From positions 140,870 through 204,869 of the forward strand of contig NZ_JAEMUH010000007.1 in assembly GCF_016461785.1 (NCBI RefSeq): a DNA stretch of 64,000 nucleotides, in the 5' to 3' direction. The DNA is from Marinomonas ostreistagni. GTDB lineage: Bacteria > Pseudomonadota > Gammaproteobacteria > Pseudomonadales > Marinomonadaceae. The position numbers and the translations under genes were made by a program. Shown in pieces: positions 19,598-29,100 of this stretch; within the stretch, counting starts at the first letter, position 1; each line of letters starts with the position of its first letter. Below the pieces are notes generated by a model that was given only the letters and a program-made list of their open reading frames with translations, did not search any database and had not been told where the DNA came from.

Positions 19598-20698
19598 ATG
19601 TTTCCAGAACTCAAGAACGACCGTTTTCTGCGTGCACTACTGAAACAACCCGTCGACGCGACTCCCGTTTGGATGATGCGCCAAGCTGGCCGCTATCTTC
19701 CAGAGTACCGTCAAAGCCGTGCTCACGCTGGCGACTTTTTGAGCCTTTGTAAAAACGATGCGTTTGCTTGTGAAGTAACACTTCAACCTCTAGAGCGTTA
19801 CGACCTAGACGCTGCGATTCTCTTTTCAGACATCCTAACTGTTCCCGATGCGATGGGCTTAGGTCTGTATTTTGAAACCGGTGAAGGCCCTAAATTCAAG
19901 CATGTGATTCGATCCGCAGCTGACGTGGAAGCGTTGCCAATCGCAAAAGCATCAGATCTTGATTATGTCATGAAAGCAGTAACGACCATTCGTCACGCTT
20001 TAAATGGTCGCGTTCCTTTAATCGGATTTTCAGGTAGCCCTTGGACACTCGCAACCTATATGGTCGAAGGAGGCTCTAGCAAAGACTTCCGTCATATTAA
20101 GGGGATGATGTATTCCGATCCAGACACCCTCCATGCTTTGCTAAACAAGCTAGCAATTTCTGTTACCGATTATTTAAACGGTCAAATTAAAGCTGGCGCA
20201 CAAGCGGTTCAAATTTTTGATACGTGGGGCGGTGTCTTAAGCGGTCCTATGTACCAGCAATTTTCGCTAATGTACATGCGTCAAATTATGGACGGTTTGA
20301 TTCGTGAACATGAAGGGCGCAAGATCCCTGTCATTCTGTTCACAAAGAACGGTGGTCAATGGCTTGAAAACATGGCTGCAACGGGCCCTGATGCATTGGG
20401 CTTAGACTGGACGACTGATATGGCGGAAGCTCGTGCACGTGTTGGCGATAAAGTAGCGTTACAAGGTAACTTAGACCCTTGCGTTTTATACGCAGGTAAA
20501 GACGTTATTGAACGAGAAGTAGCCAATGTGCTGGAAGGATTTGGGCAAGGTACAGGCCATGTATTCAACTTAGGGCATGGCATTCATCAGTTCGTGGATC
20601 CAGAACGTCCTAAGTATTTAATTGATGCAGTTCATGAGTTAAGTCGCCCATACCATGAACCTAAGTTTGATGATTTAGACGCGTTAAACGACCAATAA
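19598..20698 (+). CDS. hemE: Uroporphyrinogen decarboxylase
   Basis: Converts uroporphyrinogen III to coproporphyrinogen III in heme synthesis; cytoplasmic. 366 aa, typical length. It begins with the conserved [34 protein letters not shown] (signature 1; catalytic Arg residues), then [23 protein letters not shown] (catalytic Asp), [17 protein letters not shown] (signature 2) and FNLGHGI near the end. Single gene with a terminator downstream at 20714-20752. Confidence 0.98.
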   Translation: MFPELKNDRFLRALLKQPVDATPVWMMRQAGRYLPEYRQSRAHAGDFLSLCKNDAFACEVTLQPLERYDLDAAILFSDILTVPDAMGLGLYFETGEGPKFKHVIRSAADVEALPIAKASDLDYVMKAVTTIRHALNGRVPLIGFSGSPWTLATYMVEGGSSKDFRHIKGMMYSDPDTLHALLNKLAISVTDYLNGQIKAGAQAVQIFDTWGGVLSGPMYQQFSLMYMRQIMDGLIREHEGRKIPVILFTKNGGQWLENMAATGPDALGLDWTTDMAEARARVGDKVALQGNLDPCVLYAGKDVIEREVANVLEGFGQGTGHVFNLGHGIHQFVDPERPKYLIDAVHELSRPYHEPKFDDLDALNDQ

Positions 20699-20713
20699 CA
20701 CAGACGTAAACTC

Positions 20714-20752
20714 AGGTGCTCTTACTCTTAAAATGGAGAGCGAAGAGCACCT
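20714..20752. terminator. Bidirectional terminator between hemE and the convergent hypothetical gene
   Basis: AGGTGCTCTT (20714-20723) pairs with AAGAGCACCT (20743-20752); a T-run (AGTTTTTG) follows on the plus strand. The right arm is also the last codons of the convergent gene (20728-21162), whose end LGALRSPF is encoded by the stem. Confidence 0.8.
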
Positions 20753-21162
20753 AGTTTTTGTAAGCAAATCTCTTCTGGCTGATGCCTATCTCTAACCCAC
20801 AGACCATTTTTTTTCCTTTGAACAGATTGAAAATCTCCATTCAGATAACAACAGATGTGATCTATACCATACTCATCTAACCAAGATAAACGCGCCAATA
20901 CCGTCGTTTCGTCAAAACCAATAATCACCAGCCTTAAAAAGCGCTCACTCTGATCATCTATGACTTTTAAGCTTTGTAGACACTGAGGCATTGATTGGTA
21001 TGAAACACTAATGTCCTCATTATGGTTTAGACGACTTTTCAAACTACTTAAAAACTCGTCCACCCCTTTTTCAAAAAGCATCAAGCTCTGTTGGTCCACA
21101 ATTTTCTCCAAGATAAACTTAAACTTATTTTTTGCTATTAACTGTAGAACAATTTTCTTCAT
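20728..21162 (-). CDS. Hypothetical protein
   Basis: 144 aa, not recognised. It is soluble, without signal peptide or membrane segment. The N-terminal third is Lys/Phe-rich (KNKFKFILEKI), the middle has RFLRLVIIGFDETTVLARLSWL, and it has a short Trp-containing stretch near 120 (GLWVRDRHQPEE). The ATG at 21162 faces glnK divergently with 66 bases between them. The stop is inside the hemE terminator stem. Convergent orientation to hemE suggests an independent transcript. The open frame and sensible composition support a real gene; function cannot be stated. Confidence 0.6.
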   Translation of the reverse strand: MKKIVLQLIAKNKFKFILEKIVDQQSLMLFEKGVDEFLSSLKSRLNHNEDISVSYQSMPQCLQSLKVIDDQSERFLRLVIIGFDETTVLARLSWLDEYGIDHICCYLNGDFQSVQRKKNGLWVRDRHQPEEICLQKLGALRSPF

Positions 21163-21192
21163 TTAGTAGCGAGTGGCGCATTTGAATGGTAA

Positions 21193-21567
<375 letters not shown>

Positions 21568-21594
21568 GCTGTTCTCATTCTAATATAGAAATTT

Positions 21595-21630
21595 AAAAGA
21601 GGTGCTATCCATTGAAAGCACCTCTTTTTT
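21595..21630 (+). terminator. Terminator after the P-II gene
   Basis: AAAAGAGGTGCT (21595-21606) pairs with AGCACCTCTTTT (21617-21628) across a 10-base loop, followed by more T. It is AT-flanked on both sides and could also serve aotM coming from the other strand. Confidence 0.85.
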
Positions 21631-21657
21631 TAGGCCCTTAGCCTGATAAAGAGTAAG

Positions 21658-22374
21658 TTATCCTTTATCAGGTACCTTAATAGATAAGGTGCCTAAGTAG
21701 CGGTTTTGACGTTTTTCTACAAGCTTAAAGATATAAATAACACCAATACTGATCACCAAATAGATGGCGCCTGCTGCCAAGAAAATCTCGATTGGAGTAT
21801 ATGTACGGGCAATAATCGTTCTTGCCATACCCGTCAAATCTAGCAATGTAATCGTACTTGCCAAGGCACTCGCCTTAAGCATCAAAATTATTTCATTACC
21901 GTATGCAGGTAACACAATACCAAAGGCCCTCGGCAACAGTATCCGACGATACATCTGAGCCTTAGTCATACCAACAACCTTACATGCCTCGACTTCACCT
22001 TCTGGTATCGCTTGAATTGCACCACGAAATATTTCAGCGGTATAAGCCGAAGTATTCAGCGTGAAAGCAATGATTGCACACCAAAAAGGTTCTTTGAGTA
22101 CAGGCCACAAGAAACTTTCTCGAACCGCCTCAAATTGCGATGCACCGTAGTACACCAAAAATATCTGAACTAATAATGGCGTTCCGCGAAAGAAAAAGAT
22201 GAACGCAAACGGTCCAGTACTAATAAGAGGGTTCTTCGAAATTCGCGCTAATGCGATGGGTAAAGCAACAATCGCCCCCAACACAATCGACAAAATCACT
22301 AATTTTATTGTCATCCACGTGCCACTTAGCAAACGTGGAAAGTATTCAATGACGACAGAAAAATCTAATTCCAC
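21658..22374 (-). CDS. aotM: Arginine/ornithine ABC transporter permease AotM-type
   Basis: Inner membrane permease of a polar amino acid ABC importer (HisM/AotM class). 238 aa with five predicted helices and the EAA loop in the form VEACKVVGMTKAQMYRRILLPRAFGIVLPAYGNE (about 131-165). It starts four bases after aotQ. Together with aotQ, aotJ and aotP it makes a complete importer. Substrate assignment to basic amino acids is inferred from the gene set argR, gdhB, astC beside it. A palindrome overlaps the stop codon (21642-21672), possibly an mRNA end structure. Confidence 0.88.
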   Translation of the reverse strand: MELDFSVVIEYFPRLLSGTWMTIKLVILSIVLGAIVALPIALARISKNPLISTGPFAFIFFFRGTPLLVQIFLVYYGASQFEAVRESFLWPVLKEPFWCAIIAFTLNTSAYTAEIFRGAIQAIPEGEVEACKVVGMTKAQMYRRILLPRAFGIVLPAYGNEIILMLKASALASTITLLDLTGMARTIIARTYTPIEIFLAAGAIYLVISIGVIYIFKLVEKRQNRYLGTLSIKVPDKG

Positions 22375-22378
22375 GTAT

Positions 22379-23068
22379 TTATCCTCGAGTTAAACCACGG
22401 CTTGCACGCTTCTCTAAATAGTAAACAACCATCATCGAGACAATGGTAAGTGCTAAGTACATAAATGCGGCGACGAGATAAAAAAGGAACGGCTCTTTGG
22501 TATTACTTACTGCCACATTGGCTTTTCGCATGATGTCTTCTAATCCGACAACCGAAACCAGCGCGGTATCTTTAAGTAATACCAAAAACAAGTTACCAAT
22601 ACCTGGTAAAGCAACACGCCACACCTGCGGTAAAATAATGCGGAAGAACTTACGTCGAGGATGCATACCAAGGACAATAGCCGCCTCATGCTGCCCCTTT
22701 GGGATCGCCTGTAATGCACCTCGAAAGACTTCTGTAGCATAAGCCCCGAAGGTTAATCCCAGTGCGGTAACACCAGCCGCAAAAGGCCCTATTTCAATGT
22801 ACTCTTCGTAGCCAAAAAGACTTGCTATCGACATCAGAACAGTGGTTGCTCCGAAGTAAATAATCAATACCGTTAGTAGCTCTGGAACACCACGAATAAT
22901 TGTCGTATAAAAATTAGCGATCCATTGTAAAGGCTTGATATTTGATAATTTTGCAGAGGCACCTAATAGTCCAAGTATTAACCCGACCACTAACGATGAC
23001 AACGCCAACTGAATTGTGATGCTGGCTCCTTGAAGAAGCTGATCACCAAAACCATGAAGATCTAACAT
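22379..23068 (-). CDS. aotQ: Arginine/ornithine ABC transporter permease AotQ-type
   Basis: Second permease of the importer (HisQ/AotQ class). 229 aa. N-terminal GFGDQLLQGASITIQLALSS is typical of HisQ-type proteins; the EAA loop reads HEAAIVLGMHPRRKFFRIILPQVWRVALPGIGN (about 132-164). Five membrane helices are expected. It is separated from aotJ by a strong hairpin (23092-23122), which commonly sets a lower level for permeases than for the binding protein. Confidence 0.88.
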   Translation of the reverse strand: MLDLHGFGDQLLQGASITIQLALSSLVVGLILGLLGASAKLSNIKPLQWIANFYTTIIRGVPELLTVLIIYFGATTVLMSIASLFGYEEYIEIGPFAAGVTALGLTFGAYATEVFRGALQAIPKGQHEAAIVLGMHPRRKFFRIILPQVWRVALPGIGNLFLVLLKDTALVSVVGLEDIMRKANVAVSNTKEPFLFYLVAAFMYLALTIVSMMVVYYLEKRASRGLTRG

Positions 23069-23091
23069 AAAGCTATCTCAGTCTTAGTATT

Positions 23092-23122
23092 AACAATACG
23101 CCAGTAAAACTGGCGTATTGTT
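23092..23122 (-). repeat. Perfect intercistronic hairpin between aotJ and aotQ
   Basis: AACAATACGCCAGT (23092-23105) and ACTGGCGTATTGTT (23109-23122) form a 14-bp perfect stem with a 3-base loop, 11 bases past the aotJ stop. On the minus strand no U-run follows (AATACTAAGACTG), so it is better read as an mRNA-protecting or partly attenuating structure than as a full terminator. Confidence 0.75.
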
Positions 23123-23132
23123 ATGTGACATC

Positions 23133-23888
23133 TTAGTAGATGGAGAATGGGAAGTACTTAGCATTGATTTTTTGATAAGTACCATCAGCCATGATCTCAT
23201 CTAATGCTTTGTTGAACTTATCTTTCAGGTCATCGCCTTTACGAACAGCAATACCGATTTCATCCTCTTTCTTGAAGGATTTACCTTTGAATTCGAATTT
23301 GCTGCCATCGTCTGATGTTTTCAACCAATCGTAAGTTGGTAGCTCATCAGAAAGTACGATATCAAGACGGCCTGCCACTAGATCTAGGTAAACACTGTCT
23401 TGTGTATCGTAGAATTTCAGTGTGGATTTGCCAGTAAAGTTATCTTCTAGATACTGTGCGGCCAATGTTGCACGCTGAGCACCAATCACCTTGCCATCAA
23501 GTTTTTCAAGATCAAACTCTTTGCCTTTAGGTGCAAGGAAACGTAGGCCACCAGAATAGTATTTATTCGTGAAGTCTACTTGCTTAAGGCGCTCTTCAGT
23601 GATCGACATAGATGCAATGATCGCATCGAACTTACGCACTTTAAGACCAGGAATTAGACCATCCCAATCTTGGGTAACGACTTTACAGTCAGCTTCCATT
23701 TTTTCACATAGTGCCCAAGCGATGTCCACATCAAAACCTTGTGGCTTGCCGTTGTCATCAATGTAGTTAAATGGTGCCCAAGCGCCCTCTGTCGCTATAC
23801 GGATTGTATCTGCAGCATTAACAGAAAGAGAAGAAGCGGCAGCCGTGATCATCACAGCAGAACTGATTGCTAATTTCTTAAAATTCAT
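23133..23888 (-). CDS. aotJ: Basic amino acid periplasmic binding protein AotJ-type
   Basis: Periplasmic receptor of the importer, family SBP_bac_3. 251 aa: signal peptide (1-25, ending VNA), then TEGAWAPFNYIDDNGKPQGFDVDIAWALCEKM, which holds the family ligand contacts, CKVVTQDWDGLIPGLKVRKFDAIIASMSITEERLKQVDFTNKYY, and VRKGDDLKDKFNKALDEI near the C-terminus. The Asp in GFDVD and the Arg of EERL are consistent with amino acid binding. It resembles ArgT/HisJ/AotJ. Confidence 0.93.
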   Translation of the reverse strand: MNFKKLAISSAVMITAAASSLSVNAADTIRIATEGAWAPFNYIDDNGKPQGFDVDIAWALCEKMEADCKVVTQDWDGLIPGLKVRKFDAIIASMSITEERLKQVDFTNKYYSGGLRFLAPKGKEFDLEKLDGKVIGAQRATLAAQYLEDNFTGKSTLKFYDTQDSVYLDLVAGRLDIVLSDELPTYDWLKTSDDGSKFEFKGKSFKKEDEIGIAVRKGDDLKDKFNKALDEIMADGTYQKINAKYFPFSIY

Positions 23889-23982
23889 TAGTCGGTCCTT
23901 TTGTTGGATTGTTGATTTTTTATAGTACGTCTTATTGCATTACACCAGCCAGATTAGACTGTATTTCAAAACACACCCGTCA

Positions 23983-24750
23983 TTAGAATGCTGTCGACAA
24001 GAAAGCCTTACAACGCTCTGAGTCTGGCGAACCAAACACTTTTTGAGGTGTGCCTTTTTCCTCTACTAATCCTTGGTGCAAAAACACTACTTCACTAGAA
24101 ACTTCGCGAGCAAAATTCATTTCATGGGTTACGATGAGCATGGTCCGGCCTTCTTCCGCTAATCCACGCATAACCCCCAGAACTTCACCCACTAACTCAG
24201 GATCTAGTGCTGAAGTTGGCTCATCAAACAGTAGAATCTGTGGGTCCATCGCAAGTGTACGAGCAATTGCAACACGTTGCTGTTGACCACCAGATAATTG
24301 GTTTGGGTACATATGCTTTTTATCCGCAATACCTACCTTGTTCAGTAGGTATTCAGCGTATTCGAGAACTTCCTGTTTCGGACGCTTTAAAACATGCAGC
24401 GGCCCTTCCATGACATTCTGCAAAATAGTCATATGTGGCCACAAATTAAAGCTCTGAAAAACAAAGCCTATTTTTTGGCGCATACGCGTCAGCTGCTTCA
24501 TGTCCGATGCGTACAAATCTGTAGCGCCTGGTTTCAACTGAAGCGCTTCACCATTGAAGCGGATACTTCCTTGGGTCGGGTTCTCAAGTAAGTTTATGCA
24601 ACGCAAAAACGTACTTTTTCCGGAACCACTCGAACCAAGAATAGAGATCACATCCCCATCATGCGCTTCCAGTGAAATTCCCTTTAATACTTCATGGTCC
24701 CCAAAGGTTTTATGGATATCCTTTAGTTCTAAAGCAGGGTCTTTAGACAT
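23983..24750 (-). CDS. aotP: Basic amino acid ABC transporter ATP-binding protein AotP-type
   Basis: Cytoplasmic ATPase of the importer (HisP/AotP class). 255 aa with Walker [10 protein letters not shown] (about 38-46), Q-loop in [17 protein letters not shown] signature LSGGQQQR (about 149-156), Walker [15 protein letters not shown] and H-loop THEMNFA. The N-terminal [24 protein letters not shown] is standard for HisP-type ATPases. First of the transporter genes on this strand, 124 bases after argR and 95 bases before aotJ. Confidence 0.94.
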   Translation of the reverse strand: MSKDPALELKDIHKTFGDHEVLKGISLEAHDGDVISILGSSGSGKSTFLRCINLLENPTQGSIRFNGEALQLKPGATDLYASDMKQLTRMRQKIGFVFQSFNLWPHMTILQNVMEGPLHVLKRPKQEVLEYAEYLLNKVGIADKKHMYPNQLSGGQQQRVAIARTLAMDPQILLFDEPTSALDPELVGEVLGVMRGLAEEGRTMLIVTHEMNFAREVSSEVVFLHQGLVEEKGTPQKVFGSPDSERCKAFLSTAF

Positions 24751-24873
24751 TCTGATTACCTTTTTTTATGACTCTGTTTGCGCAAAGGATAAACGTGATA
24801 GCTCAAAATTTACGCAGCAATATTAGGTTCAGGTAGAACGCAACAAAAATCACGCCAACTACATTTCCCTATT

Positions 24874-25899
24874 CTAAAACTTTTTTCGCCAAAGTTGTCT
24901 TGTTTTCTTATCCGCATGGACAGGATTACTGTGTTTTATCGACAATTTTTTCCTTTCTTCTCTGGGAGAAACCCCAAAAAAACCCTTATAAGTCGTACTA
25001 AAATGCGGTGCAGACGTGAATCCGCAGGCATTACCGATCTCTAGAATACTTTTATCCGTTTGAGTAATAAGCTGCTTCGCATGCTTCAAGCGTAGCTCTA
25101 GATAATAACGCGATGGCACAGTATCTAGATTTTGCTTAAACAGGCGCTCCAAGTGGCGGCGAGAGACACCAACATGATAAGCAATATCATCAGACGACAA
25201 GGGCTCTCTTATGTTTGCTTCCATCAACTGAACCGCTTCAATTAACTTAGGTTGCCCTGTACCTATTCTTGCTTGAAGAGGGATCCTCTGTGGATCCTGG
25301 TTAGTACGTATTCGCTCACATACAAACTGCTCTGAAATATGGCTCGCCAAGGTCATGCCGTGTTGCTTACCAATCAAGAACAACATCATATCCATTGCCG
25401 CTGTGCCACCACTACAGGTAAACCGATCTCTGTCCACTTCAAACAACTGACTTGAAACAATCACAGCCGGAAAGGCTTCTCTCAAGCTGGCTAAATCTCC
25501 CCAATGAATGGTCGAACGATAACCATCTAACAGACCTGCACGCGCCAACACATAGCTACCAGTGCAAATTCCGCCTAAAGAAATGTTACGTTTTGAGCAA
25601 GTTAACAACCAAGCGTCTAAACTTACATCATCCTCTTGATTAACACTGGAGGCACCACAAATAATAATTGCATCTAAATCATTTGGGACTTCATCAGTAA
25701 GGTAGTTTGCGGTCGTCGCCACACCAGAATTCGAAAGTATAACTTTCGTTTTATGACCTATCGTACAAAATTGATATAAGTCCTTACCACTGACCCAATT
25801 CGCCATATGGATTGTTTCCATGGCGGATGAAAAAGCTAGCATAGAGAAGCTAGGCATTAATAAAAAGCCGTATTTTTGGACTTTTTTACTTGGTTGCAT
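24874..25899 (-). CDS. argR: ArgR-type AraC family regulator with GATase-like N-domain
   Basis: Transcription factor with a DJ-1/PfpI-like N-terminal domain (about 1-190; GFLLMPSFSMLAFSSAMETIHMAN, then GGICTGSYVLARAGLLDGYRSTIHWG) and a C-terminal AraC helix-turn-helix pair (about 230-320; IREPLSSDDIAYHVGVSRRHLERLFKQ and FTSAPHFSTTYKGFFGVSPRE). From memory the C-terminal half is very close to Pseudomonas aeruginosa ArgR, which governs aot, gdhB and aru genes; the same genes surround it here. The start ATG 25899 is chosen over 25956 because it begins just before the conserved domain; neither has a good ribosome site. GlxA/GbdR-type relatives are the alternative. Confidence 0.85.
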   Translation of the reverse strand: MQPSKKVQKYGFLLMPSFSMLAFSSAMETIHMANWVSGKDLYQFCTIGHKTKVILSNSGVATTANYLTDEVPNDLDAIIICGASSVNQEDDVSLDAWLLTCSKRNISLGGICTGSYVLARAGLLDGYRSTIHWGDLASLREAFPAVIVSSQLFEVDRDRFTCSGGTAAMDMMLFLIGKQHGMTLASHISEQFVCERIRTNQDPQRIPLQARIGTGQPKLIEAVQLMEANIREPLSSDDIAYHVGVSRRHLERLFKQNLDTVPSRYYLELRLKHAKQLITQTDKSILEIGNACGFTSAPHFSTTYKGFFGVSPREERKKLSIKHSNPVHADKKTRQLWRKKF

Positions 25900-26187
25900 G
25901 ATTTCACGTGATGCATATTCATTAATGTACAAATTATTATCCTGCGATAAGCACATTCAAAAGACTTTTATATCGTTTAGAATGAATAACAGAGACTTTT
26001 GAGACCGACATCAAGCTTTTTTTGATGGCGATATCGCCTTATGAAAAGCATACGTCGCATTTTGAAAAGTCGCCAGCTATCTTGCTCGTTAATTTTTCTT
26101 AATAATTAATCGTGCGGTGAGAAGATAGCGCAATAAAAACTATAAACAGATCTTCAACAGACACCACCACTCATAAGGATGAGTTAC
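25900..26187. promoter_or_regulatory. Divergent argR-gdhB control region with GTCGC direct repeats
   Basis: A 288-base AT-rich region between divergent genes. It holds two direct GTCGC copies (26054-26058 and 26069-26073). The first reads CGTCGC, then eight bases, then AA, which is one base off the half-site TGTCGC-N8-AA known for P. aeruginosa ArgR. A small palindrome GGCGATATCGCC lies near 26024-26035. The copies are 15 bases apart, not the spacing I would expect for a tandem ArgR site, so the assignment is tentative. No clear sigma-70 boxes were fixed. Confidence 0.35.
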
Positions 26188-29100
26188 ATGACGAATAGCA
26201 AAAAGAGTGAACTGATCACTCGCATTGAAGCAGAGATAAAAGATAACGTAGGTGGTACTACTGCTGCCGACGACATCATCAAACTAGCCCATATATACTT
26301 CCAAGATCTGTTGATCGAGGATATGGAGCAAGAGAACATCGATAACCTATACGGCACAGTCATCTGCCTATGGGATTTTATCCAGCAGCGCAACGCCAAT
26401 ACGCCAAAAGTGCGTGTTTACAACCCAAACTTTGAAGAGCATAGCTGGCAATCAACGCACACTGTCGTAGAAGTATTAACGGATGATATGCCATTCATCG
26501 TTTCTTCCTTCAACATGGCGCTGGTGCGTTTAAACCACACCATTCATTTTACTGCGCACCCTATCGTCGCTATCGACCGTGCAAAATCTGGCGAATTGAC
26601 TTCAATCTCTGAGCGCCATGCTAATGGTGCAAACAATGAAGCACTGGTTCGCTTTGAAATCGATAGAATTTCAGACCTAAGCAAAATGGAAGAAATCAAA
26701 AGCGCCCTGCTAGATACATTGGAAGATGTAAAACAGTGCGTAAAAGATTGGCCAATTATGAAAGCCAAGCTTGCTGAAGTCATTAAGGCTTCTGAGCAAG
26801 TGGCCCACCTGAAAGACAACGATGTCCATCAAGAAAACTTAGACTTCCTACGCTGGGTTGAAAACAACCACTTCACATTTGTCGGGTTCAGAGAGTATGA
26901 CCTTGTCAAAGAAGGCGAAGAAACACATCTAAAATTCGTTGAAGATTCAGCTCTAGGTACTTTCCGTAAGACGAAAAAAGAAAAGTACGACATTACTTTA
27001 AACGATCATTTGGCAAAACTCGCCTATGATCGCGATAATACTTTGGTGCTCACTAAGTCCACAGCCATTTCCACCGTTCACCGTCCAGTACACTTAGACT
27101 ACCTTGGCATTAAACGTTTTGATAAGAAAGGTAATGTCATTGGTGAATGGCGCTTCTTTGGCTTGTACTCATCAGCAGCATACGTTGCACGCTTGCAAGA
27201 TGTCCCACTACTTCGTAAGAAGCTTGAAGTACTTGTTGAGCGAATGGATGTTGACCCTAATAGCCATAAAGGTAAAACGCTTAAGCATATTCTTAACAGC
27301 TACCCACGTGATGAAATGCTACAAGCACCTGTCGATGAACTATTCCACAGCATCGAAGGCATCCTTGCGATTCAAGAACGTCGTCAGTTGCGCGTATTCT
27401 TACGCAAGGACATCTATGGTCGCTTTTTAAGTGCCTTGGTATACGTTCCGCGTGATCGTTATAACACAGAACTGCGTATCAAAATGCAAGACATCCTGAT
27501 GCAGGCTTGCAACGGGACAAGTGCTGAATTCAACGTACAGTTCTCTCAGCAAGTATTGGCTCGTGTTAACTTCACGATTCAAATCGCTGACCCTGACAAT
27601 AGCCCTCAAATCGACATGGATGACATCCAGCGTCGCATGCAAGAGGCCATGCTATCTTGGGATGACAAACTGCTTTCTGCACTTCATACCAGCCAGGGTG
27701 AAGAGAACGGTAACAAACTCTACAACGAATACGCGCCATACTTTCCAGCAGCCTACCGTGAGGACTTCTCTGCGAACACAGCTGTGTTAGACATTGAACG
27801 CCTAAGCGAATTGACTAACGATGGTGATATTTCCACTCATCTTTACCGTCAAGTTGGTCAGTCTAAAAACCATTACTTCTTTAAAGTGTATGGTGCTGGC
27901 ACAACGTTGGTACTATCAGACGTATTGCCAATCCTTGAATGCATGGGCTTACGTGTACTTGAAGCGCGACCATACGAACTAGATCAGAACGGTGATGGTC
28001 AAGCCAACACTTGGGTTGTTGAATTCGCAATTAGCATCAACCCAAGCGTGAACCTTGATAAGAAAGCCTACCGCGATGACTTCCAAGATGCGTTTAACGC
28101 TGTCTTCAAACGTCGTATCGAAAACGACCGTTTCAACGCACTAGTATTGGATGCTTCTCTAACGTGGCGTCAAGTGACTATGCTTCGTGCTATTACGAAG
28201 TACTTAGTACAACTTCAAGTACCGTTCTCATTGCAGTACATGCAGCAAACATTGGAGAAAAATGCTCCGATTGCTCGCCTGTTGGTGCAATTGTTCGAAC
28301 AACGCTTTGATCCCGCTCTTGAAGCGAAACGTGAAGATAAAGTGGCGAAGCTTCTAGAAAAAATCGAAGCAGCATTGGACCAAGTGGCTAACTTGGACGA
28401 AGACCGCATTTTGAAACACTACCTATCAGTGATTCAAGCCATGCTTCGTACCAACTTCTACCAACCTTCTCCAGAAGGCGAAATCAAAGATTACGTGTCC
28501 TTCAAGCTTGACCCTAGCCTGATCCCAGCGGTACCACTACCACGCCCGAAATTCGAAATTTTCGTTTACGCACCATGGGTAGAAGGTGTGCACATGCGTG
28601 GCGGAAAAGTCGCTCGTGGTGGTCTACGTTGGTCAGACCGTATGGAAGACTTCCGTACAGAAGTACTTGGTCTTGTTAAAGCGCAAATGGTTAAAAACGC
28701 CGTTATCGTACCGGCGGGTGCGAAAGGTGGTTTCGTTGCTAAGCAACTTAAAAAATCCTCTTCTCGTGAGGAAACTCAAGCAGAAGTGGTTCGTTGTTAC
28801 ACCACGTTTATCTCTGGCTTGCTAGATATTACTGATAACTTGGTGAAACAAGAACTTGTACCACCAACTGCAGTAAAACGTTACGACGAAGACGATCCGT
28901 ACCTAGTGGTTGCAGCCGATAAAGGGACCGCAACATTCTCTGACTTAGCCAACAGCATTTCTGAGAAATACGGTTTCTGGCTAGGAGACGCTTTTGCGTC
29001 AGGTGGTTCAAACGGTTACGACCACAAGAAAATGGGTATCACTGCACGTGGTGCTTGGGAGTCTGTTAAGCGTCAATTCCAAGAACTAGGCATTGATTGC

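Noticed and set aside
21642..21672. Palindrome at the end of aotM as a terminator
   Set aside because: The stem is imperfectly placed over the stop codon and no T-run follows; the stronger hairpin 21595-21630 lies next to it.
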